64,000 bases of DNA from Candidatus Kuenenia stuttgartensis (GCA_945865635.1 CAMBEP010000003.1:94237-158236), one strand, 5' to 3'. Shown: positions 34,862 through 44,370, numbered from the stretch's first letter. Notes: generated from the sequence alone by a model not told the origin. Made by a program: numbers and translations.

Positions 34862-36028
34862 TCACTCTACACCAAACTGATACACCGTCGTTTGCGTATA
34901 AGTTTGGCCAGGGTTCAGGCGTGTTGTTGGAAAACCAGCATGGTTGGGCGAATCTGGGTAATGCTGTGTTTCCAGGCAAAACGCCTGATTCTTCTTATAG
35001 ACCACGCCACCTTTGCCCTTAACCGTGCCATCCAGAAAATTGCCGGTATAGAACTGAACGCCCGGCTCAGTGGTCAGCACGGTCATGACGCGCCCTGATT
35101 TCGGATCTTTCACCTTGGCCGTAAAGATTGGCTTCTTGCTACCGCCTGCCGCGCCACGTACGACGAAATTATGGTCGTAACCGCCCGGTTCGCCTGCGAT
35201 CTGGCCGATCCGTGATCCAATGGCCATAGCCGTGGTGAAGTCCACCGGTGTGCCCGTAACGCTTCCCAGCTTGCCATTCGGGATGAAATTTTCATCCACC
35301 AAAGTGTATTGATCCGCAGCCAATGTCAGTTCATGATCCAGAATCGTCCCAGAAGCTGGTCCAGAAAGATTGAAGTAGCTATGGTTGGTCAGGTTCAAAA
35401 CGGTCGGCTTGTCGGTTGTGGCGGTATAGTCGATCTTCAGGGCATTCTCTGGCGTTATGCTGTAAGTAACTGTCACAGAGAGATTTCCTGGATATCCTTC
35501 TTCTCCATCAGGGCTGGTGCGTGAGAGCTTCAGGGCAGGGGTTCCGTCCGCCGCCGTTTCCTCTGCCTTCCAAACCTGCTTGTCAAAACCCTTCAGGCCA
35601 CCGTGAAGGGTGTTTGGACCGTTGTTGACAGCCAGTGAATATTCCTTGCCATCGATTGAAAACTTGCCCTTGGCAATGCGGTTGGCGAATCGGCCCGTGA
35701 TGGCTCCGAAGTAAGGGTGGCCAGCAAGATAACCTTCGAGCGAATCAAAGCCCAGAACAACGTCGGCCGTTTTGCCGCCGCGACCAGGAACGTGAAGTTC
35801 CGTCACAATCCCGCCATAGGTTGTGATCTTGGCCGTAATCTTACCGTTGGTCAGGGTGTAAAGCTCGATGGGGGTACCATCGGCGAGTTTACCGAAGTTC
35901 ATCTTCTGGATTCCTTGTGATTCGTTGGCAACAGGCTTGGGCGGAGCGGCTTGGGTCGTTGTGGTCATCGTGACCATACCCGCACAAATCGCCATCAGGG
36001 CCAAGGCCGACAATCGGGGTCGGATCAT
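34862..36028 (-). CDS. galM: Aldose 1-epimerase (galactose mutarotase), exported
   Basis: 388 residues from ATG 36026-36028, which follows a good Shine-Dalgarno (GGAAGG); the frame extends upstream to 36127. N-terminal signal peptide (MIRPRLSALALMAICAGMV... ending TQA), so this mutarotase works outside the cytoplasm. Family motifs are GGIVTELHVPGRGGKTADVVLG, the substrate-binding NRIAKGKF, NNGPNTLHGG, NLTNHSYFNL (catalytic His), and the C-terminal PGVQFYTGNF and FCLETQHYPDSPNH (catalytic Glu region). It interconverts alpha and beta anomers of aldoses. It is the last gene before a strong terminator, 134 bp after the permease gene. Confidence 0.95.
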   Translation of the reverse strand: MIRPRLSALALMAICAGMVTMTTTTQAAPPKPVANESQGIQKMNFGKLADGTPIELYTLTNGKITAKITTYGGIVTELHVPGRGGKTADVVLGFDSLEGYLAGHPYFGAITGRFANRIAKGKFSIDGKEYSLAVNNGPNTLHGGLKGFDKQVWKAEETAADGTPALKLSRTSPDGEEGYPGNLSVTVTYSITPENALKIDYTATTDKPTVLNLTNHSYFNLSGPASGTILDHELTLAADQYTLVDENFIPNGKLGSVTGTPVDFTTAMAIGSRIGQIAGEPGGYDHNFVVRGAAGGSKKPIFTAKVKDPKSGRVMTVLTTEPGVQFYTGNFLDGTVKGKGGVVYKKNQAFCLETQHYPDSPNHAGFPTTRLNPGQTYTQTTVYQFGVE

Positions 36029-36162
36029 GGTGGAGCCTTCCACAAGCTTTTTTGAATGTTTTTTGGAGAGACGAAATTGAGATCCCGCACGGAGGTATCC
36101 CAGTGAGCATATCAAAGCGGACACCAAGGGGGCAAGCTTGAGAGTAGATCTTTTGAATCGGT

Positions 36163-37698
36163 TTATTCCGTTCGAAATGCCCGACTCAACCGCATATAGG
36201 TTTGATCCGCACTGCTGACGAGCTTACGGATTTCATCCTGGTTCCCCTCTTCTGCTTCATGCTCAATCAGTTCGAGCCATTGCTGAAAAACTTTGGCCCT
36301 GGCACGATGATAGTCGCTCAGTGACCATTCACGAAGATAGACCCCCACCTGCATTCGCCTCAGCCAATCCTCGCAAACGGGAATCCAACGAGCCACCTGA
36401 GTATGATTTCCTGAAATTGCGGCGGTAAACGCCTCAACCTTGGCCAGCCTCAGTTCTTCCATACATTCATTTTTTTCAGGATAGAATGCAAAACACCCAA
36501 CAATGCTGATAACGACGATCATCGCCAAACCGGTCAGGCCAAGCACTGGTCCGGGCACATCGATGTTCCAGCGGCTTTGGGATGAATCAGGCCGGGGTTT
36601 GGCCAACCACGTCTCCAGCTTTTGATGAGGGTCAAAGATCCTTAATCCAATCCCGCTTACAAGGATCACAGCCAGAATTTCAAGACTGACAATTTCAAAT
36701 GGCTGAGTGTCTTGTTTCAACTTGTTTTTCACCGATTGAGCCAGCGCAGTTGAGCCTCTTTCAAACGGCTGACAATAAATATCAAATGCATGAGTATGAT
36801 TGGCGGGTTCGGCGTCTGCCGGATAAAGTGGCCTTTCAATCGCGTATGACAGCAACAGAACAACTCCAAGAAGGAGTGAAATCCACGTGCCGGTGGCCTT
36901 GATTCCGTAATTGCCGATCATCCACCAGATCAGTCCAAGATTCATTCCGGCACCAAATGTCAGCAGAATAAAAGCGGCTCCAATTGAATTTCCATGCTGA
37001 AACATGGATCCCAACTGGCCCATGGCCGTCATGGGCGAAGCATAAGCAGGCAGAGCCACGGCAGTCATGATGATCGGAGCCATCGGGTTGTCATGGCCCA
37101 TATCGTTCTGCAAGCTCCCCATGGGCAAGGCAAATGATAAAATTCCAACACCAAGCAAACCCATAAAAATCAAGCCAAGTGTCGGGCCTGCCAATTCACG
37201 AGACGCATGCAGGCCAACAGAAATAATTCGAGGTAACCCCTTGGGCATCAGAGGTTCTTGCTCGTACTGAATTTCTGTCTGCCGATGGATTCGATCCCAA
37301 AACAGACCCGCCACCGTGATGACCAATAATGACATGATCGAAAAAACAAGTATGGTCCAAGGCTTTGACAAGGTTAATCCATACATCAGCGAAAGTGGAT
37401 TAAAAAGCGGTGCTGCCAAGGCAAATGCTAGAATTGTTCCACCCGAAATCCCCGATTTTTTCATCTGTCGAACGACAGGGATCACTCCCAGCGAGCAGAC
37501 CGGCAACAACATCCCAATTAGCCATGCCTTTACGATCGAACTCATCGAACCACTTCCAAATAGATTTCGGGTTTTATCTTCGCCCAAAAGCCGTCTGAAG
37601 ATTGCAGCCACAAACAAGCCTGTCAATAGAAACGGTGCGGCTTGCACTGTCGCCTGACAAATCCGTAAGAATCCACCCCAGAGAATACTTTGGTCCAT
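36163..37698 (-). CDS. YraQ/DUF318-type permease with C-terminal soluble domain
   Basis: 511 residues from ATG 37696-37698, preceded by AAGGTG. There are about ten transmembrane helices in two halves. The first half carries the permease hallmark LLPVCSLGVIPVVRQMKKSG and AFALAAPLFNPLSLMYG (one of the two usual cysteines is Leu here). The second has ALPAYASPMTAMGQLGSMF. After the last helix (about 405-425) comes a roughly 100-residue cytosolic or periplasmic helical domain (ECMEELRLAKVEAFTAAISG). Relatives are proposed metal or thiol-compound efflux permeases, with no firm substrate. It is 43 bp after the small lipoprotein gene. A His/Cys-rich small protein at the head of the cluster is compatible with metal handling. 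Confidence 0.85.
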   Translation of the reverse strand: MDQSILWGGFLRICQATVQAAPFLLTGLFVAAIFRRLLGEDKTRNLFGSGSMSSIVKAWLIGMLLPVCSLGVIPVVRQMKKSGISGGTILAFALAAPLFNPLSLMYGLTLSKPWTILVFSIMSLLVITVAGLFWDRIHRQTEIQYEQEPLMPKGLPRIISVGLHASRELAGPTLGLIFMGLLGVGILSFALPMGSLQNDMGHDNPMAPIIMTAVALPAYASPMTAMGQLGSMFQHGNSIGAAFILLTFGAGMNLGLIWWMIGNYGIKATGTWISLLLGVVLLLSYAIERPLYPADAEPANHTHAFDIYCQPFERGSTALAQSVKNKLKQDTQPFEIVSLEILAVILVSGIGLRIFDPHQKLETWLAKPRPDSSQSRWNIDVPGPVLGLTGLAMIVVISIVGCFAFYPEKNECMEELRLAKVEAFTAAISGNHTQVARWIPVCEDWLRRMQVGVYLREWSLSDYHRARAKVFQQWLELIEHEAEEGNQDEIRKLVSSADQTYMRLSRAFRTE

Positions 37699-37741
37699 GA
37701 TTATGACACCTTCGTTTGAATCGATTGTTGTATTTGGATTG

Positions 37742-38224
37742 TTATTTCGCGGATTGTTGGGCAAGTGCTGGTTTCTGAGGGATCAGCTTGCTCAATTGAT
37801 TCATATAGTCCTCAAAATCTTTGCTCTGTTCGGATTGAAAAAAGCTCGACTTGCGAGTTTCCGCCAATTTGAGAATCGTTTGGCAAAGCATGTGGATTTG
37901 CTCCCAGTCTCCTCGTTTAATATCCGTATCTGCTGCAAATTCCGGAAGCCAGCGGACGATTTGTTGAAACTGCAGAATCGACTCGGATCGATCCACTCCG
38001 ACCTGATCGACAATTTTCGGGAATCGGACTTTCAACTGAGAAATGGCATCCACATAGTTCTTAGGCTTAAAGTCCGGATTCCCATGCTCATCCAGCTTCC
38101 AGGCGACACTCAAATTGTCGTCAGGCTTCTCTGAACATCCACCTGGTATGGCCACCATGGCGCATAACACGATCAAATGTCCGACAAAACGAATGGAACG
38201 GATTTTCATGTATTCGTGACTCAT
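37742..38224 (-). CDS. Small lipoprotein, unknown function
   Basis: 160 residues. The start ATG overlaps the MoxR stop as ATGA; an internal ATG five codons later (MKIRSIRF) is also possible. Lipoprotein signal with lipobox AIPGGC (Cys about residue 30). The mature part is helical and acidic (YVDAISQLKVRFPKIVDQ, DYMNQLSKLIPQKP) and not recognised. Coupled to MoxR and followed 43 bp later by the permease, so it is part of the same transcript. It probably acts at the periplasmic face of a membrane. Confidence 0.8.
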   Translation of the reverse strand: MSHEYMKIRSIRFVGHLIVLCAMVAIPGGCSEKPDDNLSVAWKLDEHGNPDFKPKNYVDAISQLKVRFPKIVDQVGVDRSESILQFQQIVRWLPEFAADTDIKRGDWEQIHMLCQTILKLAETRKSSFFQSEQSKDFEDYMNQLSKLIPQKPALAQQSAK

Positions 38225-39180
38225 TGTGATCCTGCTTTCGATGGAACCACCATTGGGGCTACAGGTACTTTGGATAGAATGGATTCAATTGTTGCAGACG
38301 CATTCGAATGACCCGCTATGCGAAGACTCAATAATCCTGGAGCAACATCCCGCAGGTCATCGGGAATCACAAAATCACGTCCATGGACATACGCCCTGGC
38401 CTGAGCCAGCCTTTGCCACAGCAGTACGGCTCGCGGACTTAACCCATTGCTAAACCGTCGATTTTCACGAACGCTTTGCACCAGATTCATCAACTCGTCT
38501 CGCACTGGTTCGGAAACGGCCACACAACTGACCGCCAGTTGCAACTGTTCAAGGTCGTGAATTGTCACAGAGGATTGTAATTCATCACGGTCCATGGACG
38601 CTGTACCGACCGACTCCTTCAATAATTGCGATTCACTGGCCCGATCCGGATAACCCATGCTTAGCTTCATGGCAAATCGGTCAAGCTGGGCTTCAGGCAA
38701 AGGATAAGTCCCGTGTTGATCAACCGGGTTTTGTGTGGCAATCACAAAAAATGTCTTCGCCAAAGGCCGGGCCAGATTGTCAATCGTCACCTGTCGCTCT
38801 GCCATCGCTTCCAGCAATGCACTCTGGGTCCGAGGCGATGTGCGGTTAATCTCATCAGCCAAAAGAATATCCGAGAAAACCGGCCCAGGCAGGAATTGAA
38901 ACTCTCGTTTATTTTGGTCGAAAACCTGGAATCCTGTTACGTCTGAAGGCATTAAATCAGGCGTGCACTGAATTCGTGCAAACCGCCCGCCCAATGCAAT
39001 CGCCAACGCTTTGGCAAGAGTGGTCTTGCCAAGGCCAGGTAAATCTTCAAGCAGGATATGCCCACGCGAAAGCAGGCAAACCACAACATTTTCCACCAGC
39101 TCCGTCTTGCCTAGAATCACTCGATTCAAAGCATTTTTCAAATCTATCAGCTTATCGCGATGATCGATGACATGTGTCAT
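38221..39180 (-). CDS. MoxR family AAA+ ATPase
   Basis: 319 residues, complete. Walker A DLPGLGKTTLAKALA, Walker B ILLADEINRTSPRTQSALLEAMAE, sensor 1 IATQNPVDQHGTYPLPEAQLDRF, and sensor 2 with LSPRAVLLWQRLAQARA. MoxR proteins couple ATP hydrolysis to remodelling of partner proteins, generally DUF58/VWA proteins. Here DUF58 is two genes upstream and the transglutaminase-like protein directly upstream, overlapping by ATGA at both ends. That matches the conserved MoxR-DUF58-transglutaminase cluster. A paralog lies at the left edge of the window. Confidence 0.96.
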   Translation of the reverse strand: MTHVIDHRDKLIDLKNALNRVILGKTELVENVVVCLLSRGHILLEDLPGLGKTTLAKALAIALGGRFARIQCTPDLMPSDVTGFQVFDQNKREFQFLPGPVFSDILLADEINRTSPRTQSALLEAMAERQVTIDNLARPLAKTFFVIATQNPVDQHGTYPLPEAQLDRFAMKLSMGYPDRASESQLLKESVGTASMDRDELQSSVTIHDLEQLQLAVSCVAVSEPVRDELMNLVQSVRENRRFSNGLSPRAVLLWQRLAQARAYVHGRDFVIPDDLRDVAPGLLSLRIAGHSNASATIESILSKVPVAPMVVPSKAGSQ

Positions 39181-41570
39181 TGTTCGCCTCCTTTTGAATG
39201 TTTAAACCGTCTGAGAAATGAACAACTCATTTCAGACACCGCTTTCTGACAGATTTCACGAATTTCATTCGACTTATAATCTGCCCCCTTCTCCAAAGGC
39301 GCATAGGCCGCCCATTCACCAAGCTGTATTAATCTCTCGTGCTTCTCCAATTGAATCGGTAACGACTGGAAATAGTACCGAAATGAACGGTCTAGCGGTC
39401 TCGTACCGAAAAACCTGCCGGCTCTCCACTCCAAATGACGCACTGTAGCCAATACCCTTGAACGATCACACGCAACGGGCACTGTATTCAAATAAATCAC
39501 TATGACTTGGTCATAAAGCCATCTACGTAACAGAAAGCTGATACTGAACATGACTGAGATGGTCAAAATTGCGATTTGATTTCGCACAATCCAGCTCACG
39601 ACGAACCATCCCCAGATGAAGACCATGTCCGCATACGTCTCGTGAGCATATTCCGTATCGAAACCTGGAGATGGGTCGATTGGAACCCAAATGGAATTTG
39701 GTAGCAATATCTCAACCCAGAAATGCAAGTTCTTCGAAGTCAGGGCATAATGCGCTTTCTTGCCATCGTATGTCTCTGGGTCCACATAAAAACCACTCAC
39801 TAGACGACAGGGATAGCCCAGTGTTCTGAGAATGGTCGCTGCCGATGTCGCAAAAAGATAATCCGGGCCACTCCGGCGATCCACCAGAAAATCCGTAATC
39901 GGATCCGCCGATTGTTCGAGCGGAACTCGATTTGCTTCAATTCTCTGTGAATCCACCCCTGTTTCCAAAACAGCATGATTTTTCAATCGCGATATCAATC
40001 TCTCAACCTGAATCCATGACCTTTCCGTGCCAAGATTCCAGCTTTCAACCAGATTGCGCACCGACACAGACAATATATCAGTGCCATTGCCTTGGAAATG
40101 TTTGTCGTGTTTTGACTTCGATATCAAGTCATGAAAATGCAACTGAATGAGTTGCTTGCGAGAAACCCGGCGAGACTGTGTTTCAAGTGTTGTCCCAGCT
40201 GGAAACGTGCGGTCCTTAATACGGATCACATTCACACCCGCCCAGCCAAACATCTCCGATTCACGTATCCCGCCTACATGAAACTTCCAAAGATTTGCCG
40301 GAGCTGGAAGCACGGATGTATCCAGATTCGCCAGCTTGATCTTATGATTTACGGTCTCTTGAAACAGTTCTGTCACTGGATAAGGATAATGCAGACAGAA
40401 CCAGCAGCTCTTATTCGTCTTGATTTCGGATGATAATTGACAATTATCATTGCAATCATGCTCCATCGACCACGTTTTACCATCAAACTGGTCAAACGAT
40501 GCAAGTTTCAGTCTGGTATCTGCCGGGCCCTGAACAAATGCAAGTGCTGTGGCAGGTCTATCTTCAATTTTTCTTGACTTATCTGCCTGTTGACGCTGTA
40601 ATTCAAATGTTCGACCAGCTTCCAGATTCTCTTTCGGACGCGACTCTGTTTCTTTCATATTCTGAGGCCCCATGGCCTGCATGCGTTCCACCTTCTGACG
40701 CTTAAATGGTTCGCCATATTGCTCGTTAAATGCATCAAACAGGCTCGGCCGATCAGTTTCCAGATATATTTCGCTGTCTGTAAATCCGACGGATTCCGCA
40801 TTCTGACTCGCAGCCACCTCATTCGGGCCATCTCCTACTCCCGAGGTTGCCATTTCATCGGTTTCGCCTGTTCCTCCAGAACTGCCAACCCACTCAGCAA
40901 TCACATAGCGAATTTGGCGATCGCCTTTTAAAAGGTAAGATGCAACCGCCAGAATTGTTATCCAAATCATCATACGAAGTACTGCAGGACGATTTCGTAT
41001 TCGAATTTTGGCAGGTTCTTCAATTGTCTGATCCACTTTCTCTTGAATTCGCCTGGGACCAGCAAATCGATGTTCAAAATAAAGCCACAATGGCAATGCA
41101 ATAATGATCTGAATCATCACTCCCATAGATAAGCCTTGCATTTCTGGAATCACTGCAAAGCTCATAATCGCCATGAGTCCAGCCAGAAATAGACTCAGTC
41201 GACGAATTTTCCATTGCTGGGTGAAAAGACACATCACCACAATCAGACATTCAATCCCCAACATCAGGTTCTTTTCCAGCGTCGGTATGGAATGCCCTGA
41301 TTGCCACGGATACAACATCTCTGCAAATGGAATCGATCCCATAGCGCAAAACATCAAGTAGATCAGTCGATTTGATCTTGCAAACTGACTGATCATACCA
41401 CCGATTATTGCGAAGAAAAGACATGCAAGTGCAGCTACCCAGAGTTGCAATCGGTTCGGTTCAGAACCAGGAATCATCCGGGATTGTTCGATCAGTATGA
41501 TCGAACACGTACAGATCAGAGTGGTCAGGAACTGGCATTTGAGCAGCATTTTATCAGGTCGCGCTGTCAT
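39177..41570 (-). CDS. TgpA-like transglutaminase-fold membrane protein, catalytic Cys replaced
   Basis: 797 residues from ATG 41568-41570, which overlaps the DUF58 stop as ATGA and has AGGTGA five nt upstream. About seven N-terminal helices (residues 10-220) come first, then a long periplasmic part with the transglutaminase core (about 555-640), one more helix (FIWGWFVVSWIV) and a cytosolic tail. The core keeps the His (LHFWVE, H616) and Asp (IDPSP, D632). At the position where active members have Cys (RRGxCEYFA) this protein has RRSGPDYLFA, with Asp570. It is therefore probably catalytically inactive or uses different chemistry. Co-transcribed with DUF58 and MoxR. Confidence 0.92.
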   Translation of the reverse strand: MTARPDKMLLKCQFLTTLICTCSIILIEQSRMIPGSEPNRLQLWVAALACLFFAIIGGMISQFARSNRLIYLMFCAMGSIPFAEMLYPWQSGHSIPTLEKNLMLGIECLIVVMCLFTQQWKIRRLSLFLAGLMAIMSFAVIPEMQGLSMGVMIQIIIALPLWLYFEHRFAGPRRIQEKVDQTIEEPAKIRIRNRPAVLRMMIWITILAVASYLLKGDRQIRYVIAEWVGSSGGTGETDEMATSGVGDGPNEVAASQNAESVGFTDSEIYLETDRPSLFDAFNEQYGEPFKRQKVERMQAMGPQNMKETESRPKENLEAGRTFELQRQQADKSRKIEDRPATALAFVQGPADTRLKLASFDQFDGKTWSMEHDCNDNCQLSSEIKTNKSCWFCLHYPYPVTELFQETVNHKIKLANLDTSVLPAPANLWKFHVGGIRESEMFGWAGVNVIRIKDRTFPAGTTLETQSRRVSRKQLIQLHFHDLISKSKHDKHFQGNGTDILSVSVRNLVESWNLGTERSWIQVERLISRLKNHAVLETGVDSQRIEANRVPLEQSADPITDFLVDRRSGPDYLFATSAATILRTLGYPCRLVSGFYVDPETYDGKKAHYALTSKNLHFWVEILLPNSIWVPIDPSPGFDTEYAHETYADMVFIWGWFVVSWIVRNQIAILTISVMFSISFLLRRWLYDQVIVIYLNTVPVACDRSRVLATVRHLEWRAGRFFGTRPLDRSFRYYFQSLPIQLEKHERLIQLGEWAAYAPLEKGADYKSNEIREICQKAVSEMSCSFLRRFKHSKGGEQ

Positions 41571-42862
41571 GAAATCACCTCGCTGATTTTGAGCCATTGT
41601 TTCAGATCCGACTCTTCCTCAAAATGCAACCACGCTGGCTGGCTTGAATAGAATTCATGGTTTGAACGACCCAGTAACAAGAACTCCTGGGTTGCGACAG
41701 GCCATCTGGTTTCCGAATCTGCTGAAACAATCCTGATTTGCAATTGGTCTCGCGGAACCTCGTCTGAACAGGCATCGGAATCGATCGTATCGAATGAATG
41801 ATCAAATCCATAGATCGCTAAAAGATCCAGATAAAACTGTGCTGTTCTATGGTGAAAATAGCGGGCGTTTTCACCACCTTCATGACCAAGTTTCAAATCA
41901 CACTGCCAGCCTTGTTTCTGTGCACCTTCAAGAAAACTTGCTGCCAACCGAACCGCCCATTCCAGTGTCCATCCTTTGTATTGTGACGGATCCTCCAGAT
42001 GGATTGTCAATCGTGGCTTAATAGAAGCCTGCTGCTCGCGAACCACCAGATGACCAAGTCGTGCTGTTTGAGGCCAGTGAACTCGGCGCGGGTCGTCGCC
42101 ACGACGGAAATCCCGAAGGCTGATGGTGTCTCCCGCATTGCCTTTGCTATATGCAAGCGTTAAACCGAAATCATCCGTTCCATATGCAAAATCTGGCCAT
42201 TCCGGTATGATATAGGTGCGAGGATGAACTTTTATTTTTGTGTACATTGTTATCGGTGATTGATATTCACGTACCTGAAATGGAAACGAACAACCAACCT
42301 TTGGCTGATCATGCGGGAATTGTCCGCGCCGACTTGCAATCCAGTGTGCAGACCAACTCTGAGGAACCTTGCTCCAAGGCCAATATGGAGGCAAACTCAT
42401 CTTCAAACAGGAATGGTCCATTGCACCTGAAAATCGATCCAAATTATTGTCTGTTGGCAGTTTTGTATCAACCACCAGACCTATCAAAGGCGCGTAATCC
42501 TTGTTTTGAATCCGGATCTGGAAACATAAATCCTCGCCCTCAACAACGTACTCCTGTTCAAAAATCAATTGAATCAAGACGTTATTGGCGATGAATCTTG
42601 GCAAAACCCATCCAACAGTTATGATGACTCCAATCCAAAATGCAACCATCAAGCAACGTTCGTGAATGAAGAAACCACACACCAACGCAATCAATAAAGC
42701 GAATGCCAAACTGCCCAATGGCGTTTTAAGCCTGGCATAATTTCGCCTTGTCCATCTCATAAAACGGGTGTTCTCAAACCCAAACTCAATCTGAGCATGG
42801 GCACTGATCCAATTCCAAATACGATTCCGCTTCAGGTCGAATGATCGATCCAATGTATACAT
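41567..42862 (-). CDS. DUF58 family protein
   Basis: 431 residues. Two transmembrane helices near the N-terminus (about 50-90: LGSLAFALLIALVCGFFI and VAFWIGVIITVGWVLP) precede a beta-sandwich. The DUF58 core follows: PDFAYGTDDFGLTLAYSKGNAGDTISLRDFRRGDDPRRVHW, then VREQQASIKPRLTIHLE and a degenerate VWA-like fold. DUF58 proteins are MoxR clients. It is the first gene of the ATGA-coupled trio. The start has GGTGAT a few bases upstream. Confidence 0.95.
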   Translation of the reverse strand: MYTLDRSFDLKRNRIWNWISAHAQIEFGFENTRFMRWTRRNYARLKTPLGSLAFALLIALVCGFFIHERCLMVAFWIGVIITVGWVLPRFIANNVLIQLIFEQEYVVEGEDLCFQIRIQNKDYAPLIGLVVDTKLPTDNNLDRFSGAMDHSCLKMSLPPYWPWSKVPQSWSAHWIASRRGQFPHDQPKVGCSFPFQVREYQSPITMYTKIKVHPRTYIIPEWPDFAYGTDDFGLTLAYSKGNAGDTISLRDFRRGDDPRRVHWPQTARLGHLVVREQQASIKPRLTIHLEDPSQYKGWTLEWAVRLAASFLEGAQKQGWQCDLKLGHEGGENARYFHHRTAQFYLDLLAIYGFDHSFDTIDSDACSDEVPRDQLQIRIVSADSETRWPVATQEFLLLGRSNHEFYSSQPAWLHFEEESDLKQWLKISEVIS

Positions 42863-43046
42863 ATGATCACCACGTGTTTTCAGGAATTCTGAACGTGCAT
42901 CGCAATGGATCGAATTTCAGGGAACTCAACAGGAGGTATCAAAACGACCCAGAGGATCGGTCGATATTCTCTATTCAGTCCACAAGCAATCGATCACACC
43001 ATGTTCTGGAGTTCACAGACCATGCATGTAAAAACAATCATCAGAA

Positions 43047-43370
43047 TCAGACGAGTGGTGGTCCACGTGTCGTATGTGTGGACAAAATCGGGTAAGAATA
43101 TCGCAGTAAAAAGCCATGAACTAAACTTTGGGATTGCTGACCAGACTGAATCGAGACTTGATCTGGTCGAACCACGTGGACTTGGTTCAGAAAGTGACAA
43201 AGGTCACAATCCGTTCCTGAATCGTCGGGAGTCGAATCGACGTGAGTGGTGCTCACATGACAGACTTCACTCGACTCGTGTTCCATCCCGGGAAGGGCAT
43301 GCAACGACTCTCCCATGCTTGTCAGCATGGTGAGAAATATTGCAAATGGGACGAACAGACGGGGGAACAT
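43047..43370 (-). CDS. Small exported His/Cys-rich protein, possible metal binder
   Basis: 107 residues from the ATG at 43368-43370 (MFPRLFVPFAIFLTMLTSMG, signal peptide). The frame extends to 43430, but that ATG lies upstream of the transcription start predicted from the promoter at 43419-43447. The mature part contains MEHESSEVCHVSTTHVD and DCDLCHFLNQVHVV, an array of His and Cys reminiscent of DUF2946-type metal-related proteins. No closer family is recognised. It sits at the head of the DUF58-MoxR-permease cluster, 184 bp from DUF58. A role in metal sensing or binding is inferred only. Confidence 0.7.
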   Translation of the reverse strand: MFPRLFVPFAIFLTMLTSMGESLHALPGMEHESSEVCHVSTTHVDSTPDDSGTDCDLCHFLNQVHVVRPDQVSIQSGQQSQSLVHGFLLRYSYPILSTHTTRGPPLV

Positions 43371-43418
43371 GGTAGCTATCCGAGTATCGGCAACCTGTGT
43401 ATCCAAAGACACATTATT

Positions 43419-43447
43419 ATTAGAAAACAATAAACCCGACTTGTCAA
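43419..43447 (-). promoter_or_regulatory. Sigma70-like promoter, leftward
   Basis: Reading leftward: -35 TTGACA (43447-43442), 17-bp spacer, -10 TCTAAT (43424-43419). Transcription should begin near 43412, upstream of the start codon at 43370. Confidence 0.75.
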
Positions 43448-43450
43448 GTC
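43438..43450. promoter_or_regulatory. Perfect 13-bp dyad overlapping the -35 box (putative operator)
   Basis: GACTTG-T-CAAGTC covers the -35 hexamer of the promoter at 43419-43447, where a repressor would block RNA polymerase. The regulator is unknown. Confidence 0.5.
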
Positions 43451-43549
43451 AATCCGACAAATTCCACCTTCGAGAACGAAGAACCGGCGATGCCTAATAA
43501 GAACACAAAAGCTTTATTAACAATTCTTTAAGACAAGATTCAGCTTTCC

Positions 43550-43810
43550 CTATTTATTTACTCCCAAAGACTTCTCGATCTCCCGCGCCTGACTCGACCA
43601 TCCACCAAATGGCTCACTCTTGGTACGAAAAAAGCCCTTCGGTGCCGCCAACTCCTTCTCAATCGGTACCGCCTCCTGACGCTCCGGCTCAAACGTGCCA
43701 TCCGCACCATCCGTCCGGGCTGACTTCGTCCCAGGCATCTGCTGGCATCCCACCAGCCCAAACCCCAGAACCAACCCAACCACCATACCCTTACCCATTT
43801 TGCCTGGCAT
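43550..43810 (-). CDS. Very small lipoprotein, unknown function
   Basis: 86 residues. Lipobox LGFGLVGC follows a short hydrophobic stretch; the mature part is polar (QEAVPIEKELAAPKGFFRTKSEPFGGWSSQAREIEKSLGV). The gene is preceded by a strong GGGAGGGGGG Shine-Dalgarno six nt from the ATG at 43808-43810, which supports real expression. Many planctomycetes have similar tiny lipoproteins ending in SLGV. Stands alone. Confidence 0.75.
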   Translation of the reverse strand: MPGKMGKGMVVGLVLGFGLVGCQQMPGTKSARTDGADGTFEPERQEAVPIEKELAAPKGFFRTKSEPFGGWSSQAREIEKSLGVNK

Positions 43811-44130
43811 CGCTTCCCCCCTCCCTGCCGATCTTCAAACACGATCGTTTACAGACCGCTTTGTTAAATCATTTGATCGATTCCGTCCAGATCAATATCT
43901 TTATCTTCAGCCACGTCTCATTGTCAGGCCACCTGAAAATAAAACGGGCATCCATTCCCGAACAGGGCATTGATCAAAAACAATGATTCCTCAGCTTTCA
44001 AAAATCATCGGAGTACAACTATGAATCAAAACCGCACGGATGAAATCAACCCCAAATGCCTTAATATTTAGCTAAAGCCCATGTGCACATTTCTTGTCAT
44101 AAATAGATAATCTTATAAGCATTTTCTCAC
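43811..44130. other. Intergenic region
   Basis: 320 bp between csrA and the tiny lipoprotein gene, both leftward. AT-rich at 44080-44130. I see no gene and no clear terminator. Confidence 0.4.
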
Positions 44131-44370
44131 TTAAAATCTCAAAAAAACACCGGCTTTTAATAACGGCACTTCTTCAGCGAGAATCTGTGAATGCTCTGTG
44201 AATGAATCCTGAACGGTTGTTTCGGTTTCGATCTCGTCGCGGCGAATCCGCACATCATCCGGAGCTTCAATCCCAATGCGAACCTTGCCATTCTGAATAC
44301 GGATCACAGAAACCGTGATTTGATCGCCAATTTGAATTCGTTCGCCAACCTTTCGCGTCAATACCAACAT
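44131..44370 (-). CDS. csrA: Carbon storage regulator CsrA
   Basis: 79 residues from ATG 44368-44370, the universal MLVLTRKVGERIQIGD start; AAGGTGG lies upstream as Shine-Dalgarno, and an ATG three codons earlier is disfavoured. RNA-binding residues are present (LTRK at the N-terminus and the IGIEAPDDVRIRRDEI segment with the conserved Arg). The C-terminal extension (FTEHSQILAEEVPLLKAGVFLRF) is longer than in the 61-residue E. coli protein. CsrA dimers bind GGA in mRNA leaders and block translation. The G-rich leaders common in this window could be targets, but that is inference. Confidence 0.96.
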   Translation of the reverse strand: MLVLTRKVGERIQIGDQITVSVIRIQNGKVRIGIEAPDDVRIRRDEIETETTVQDSFTEHSQILAEEVPLLKAGVFLRF

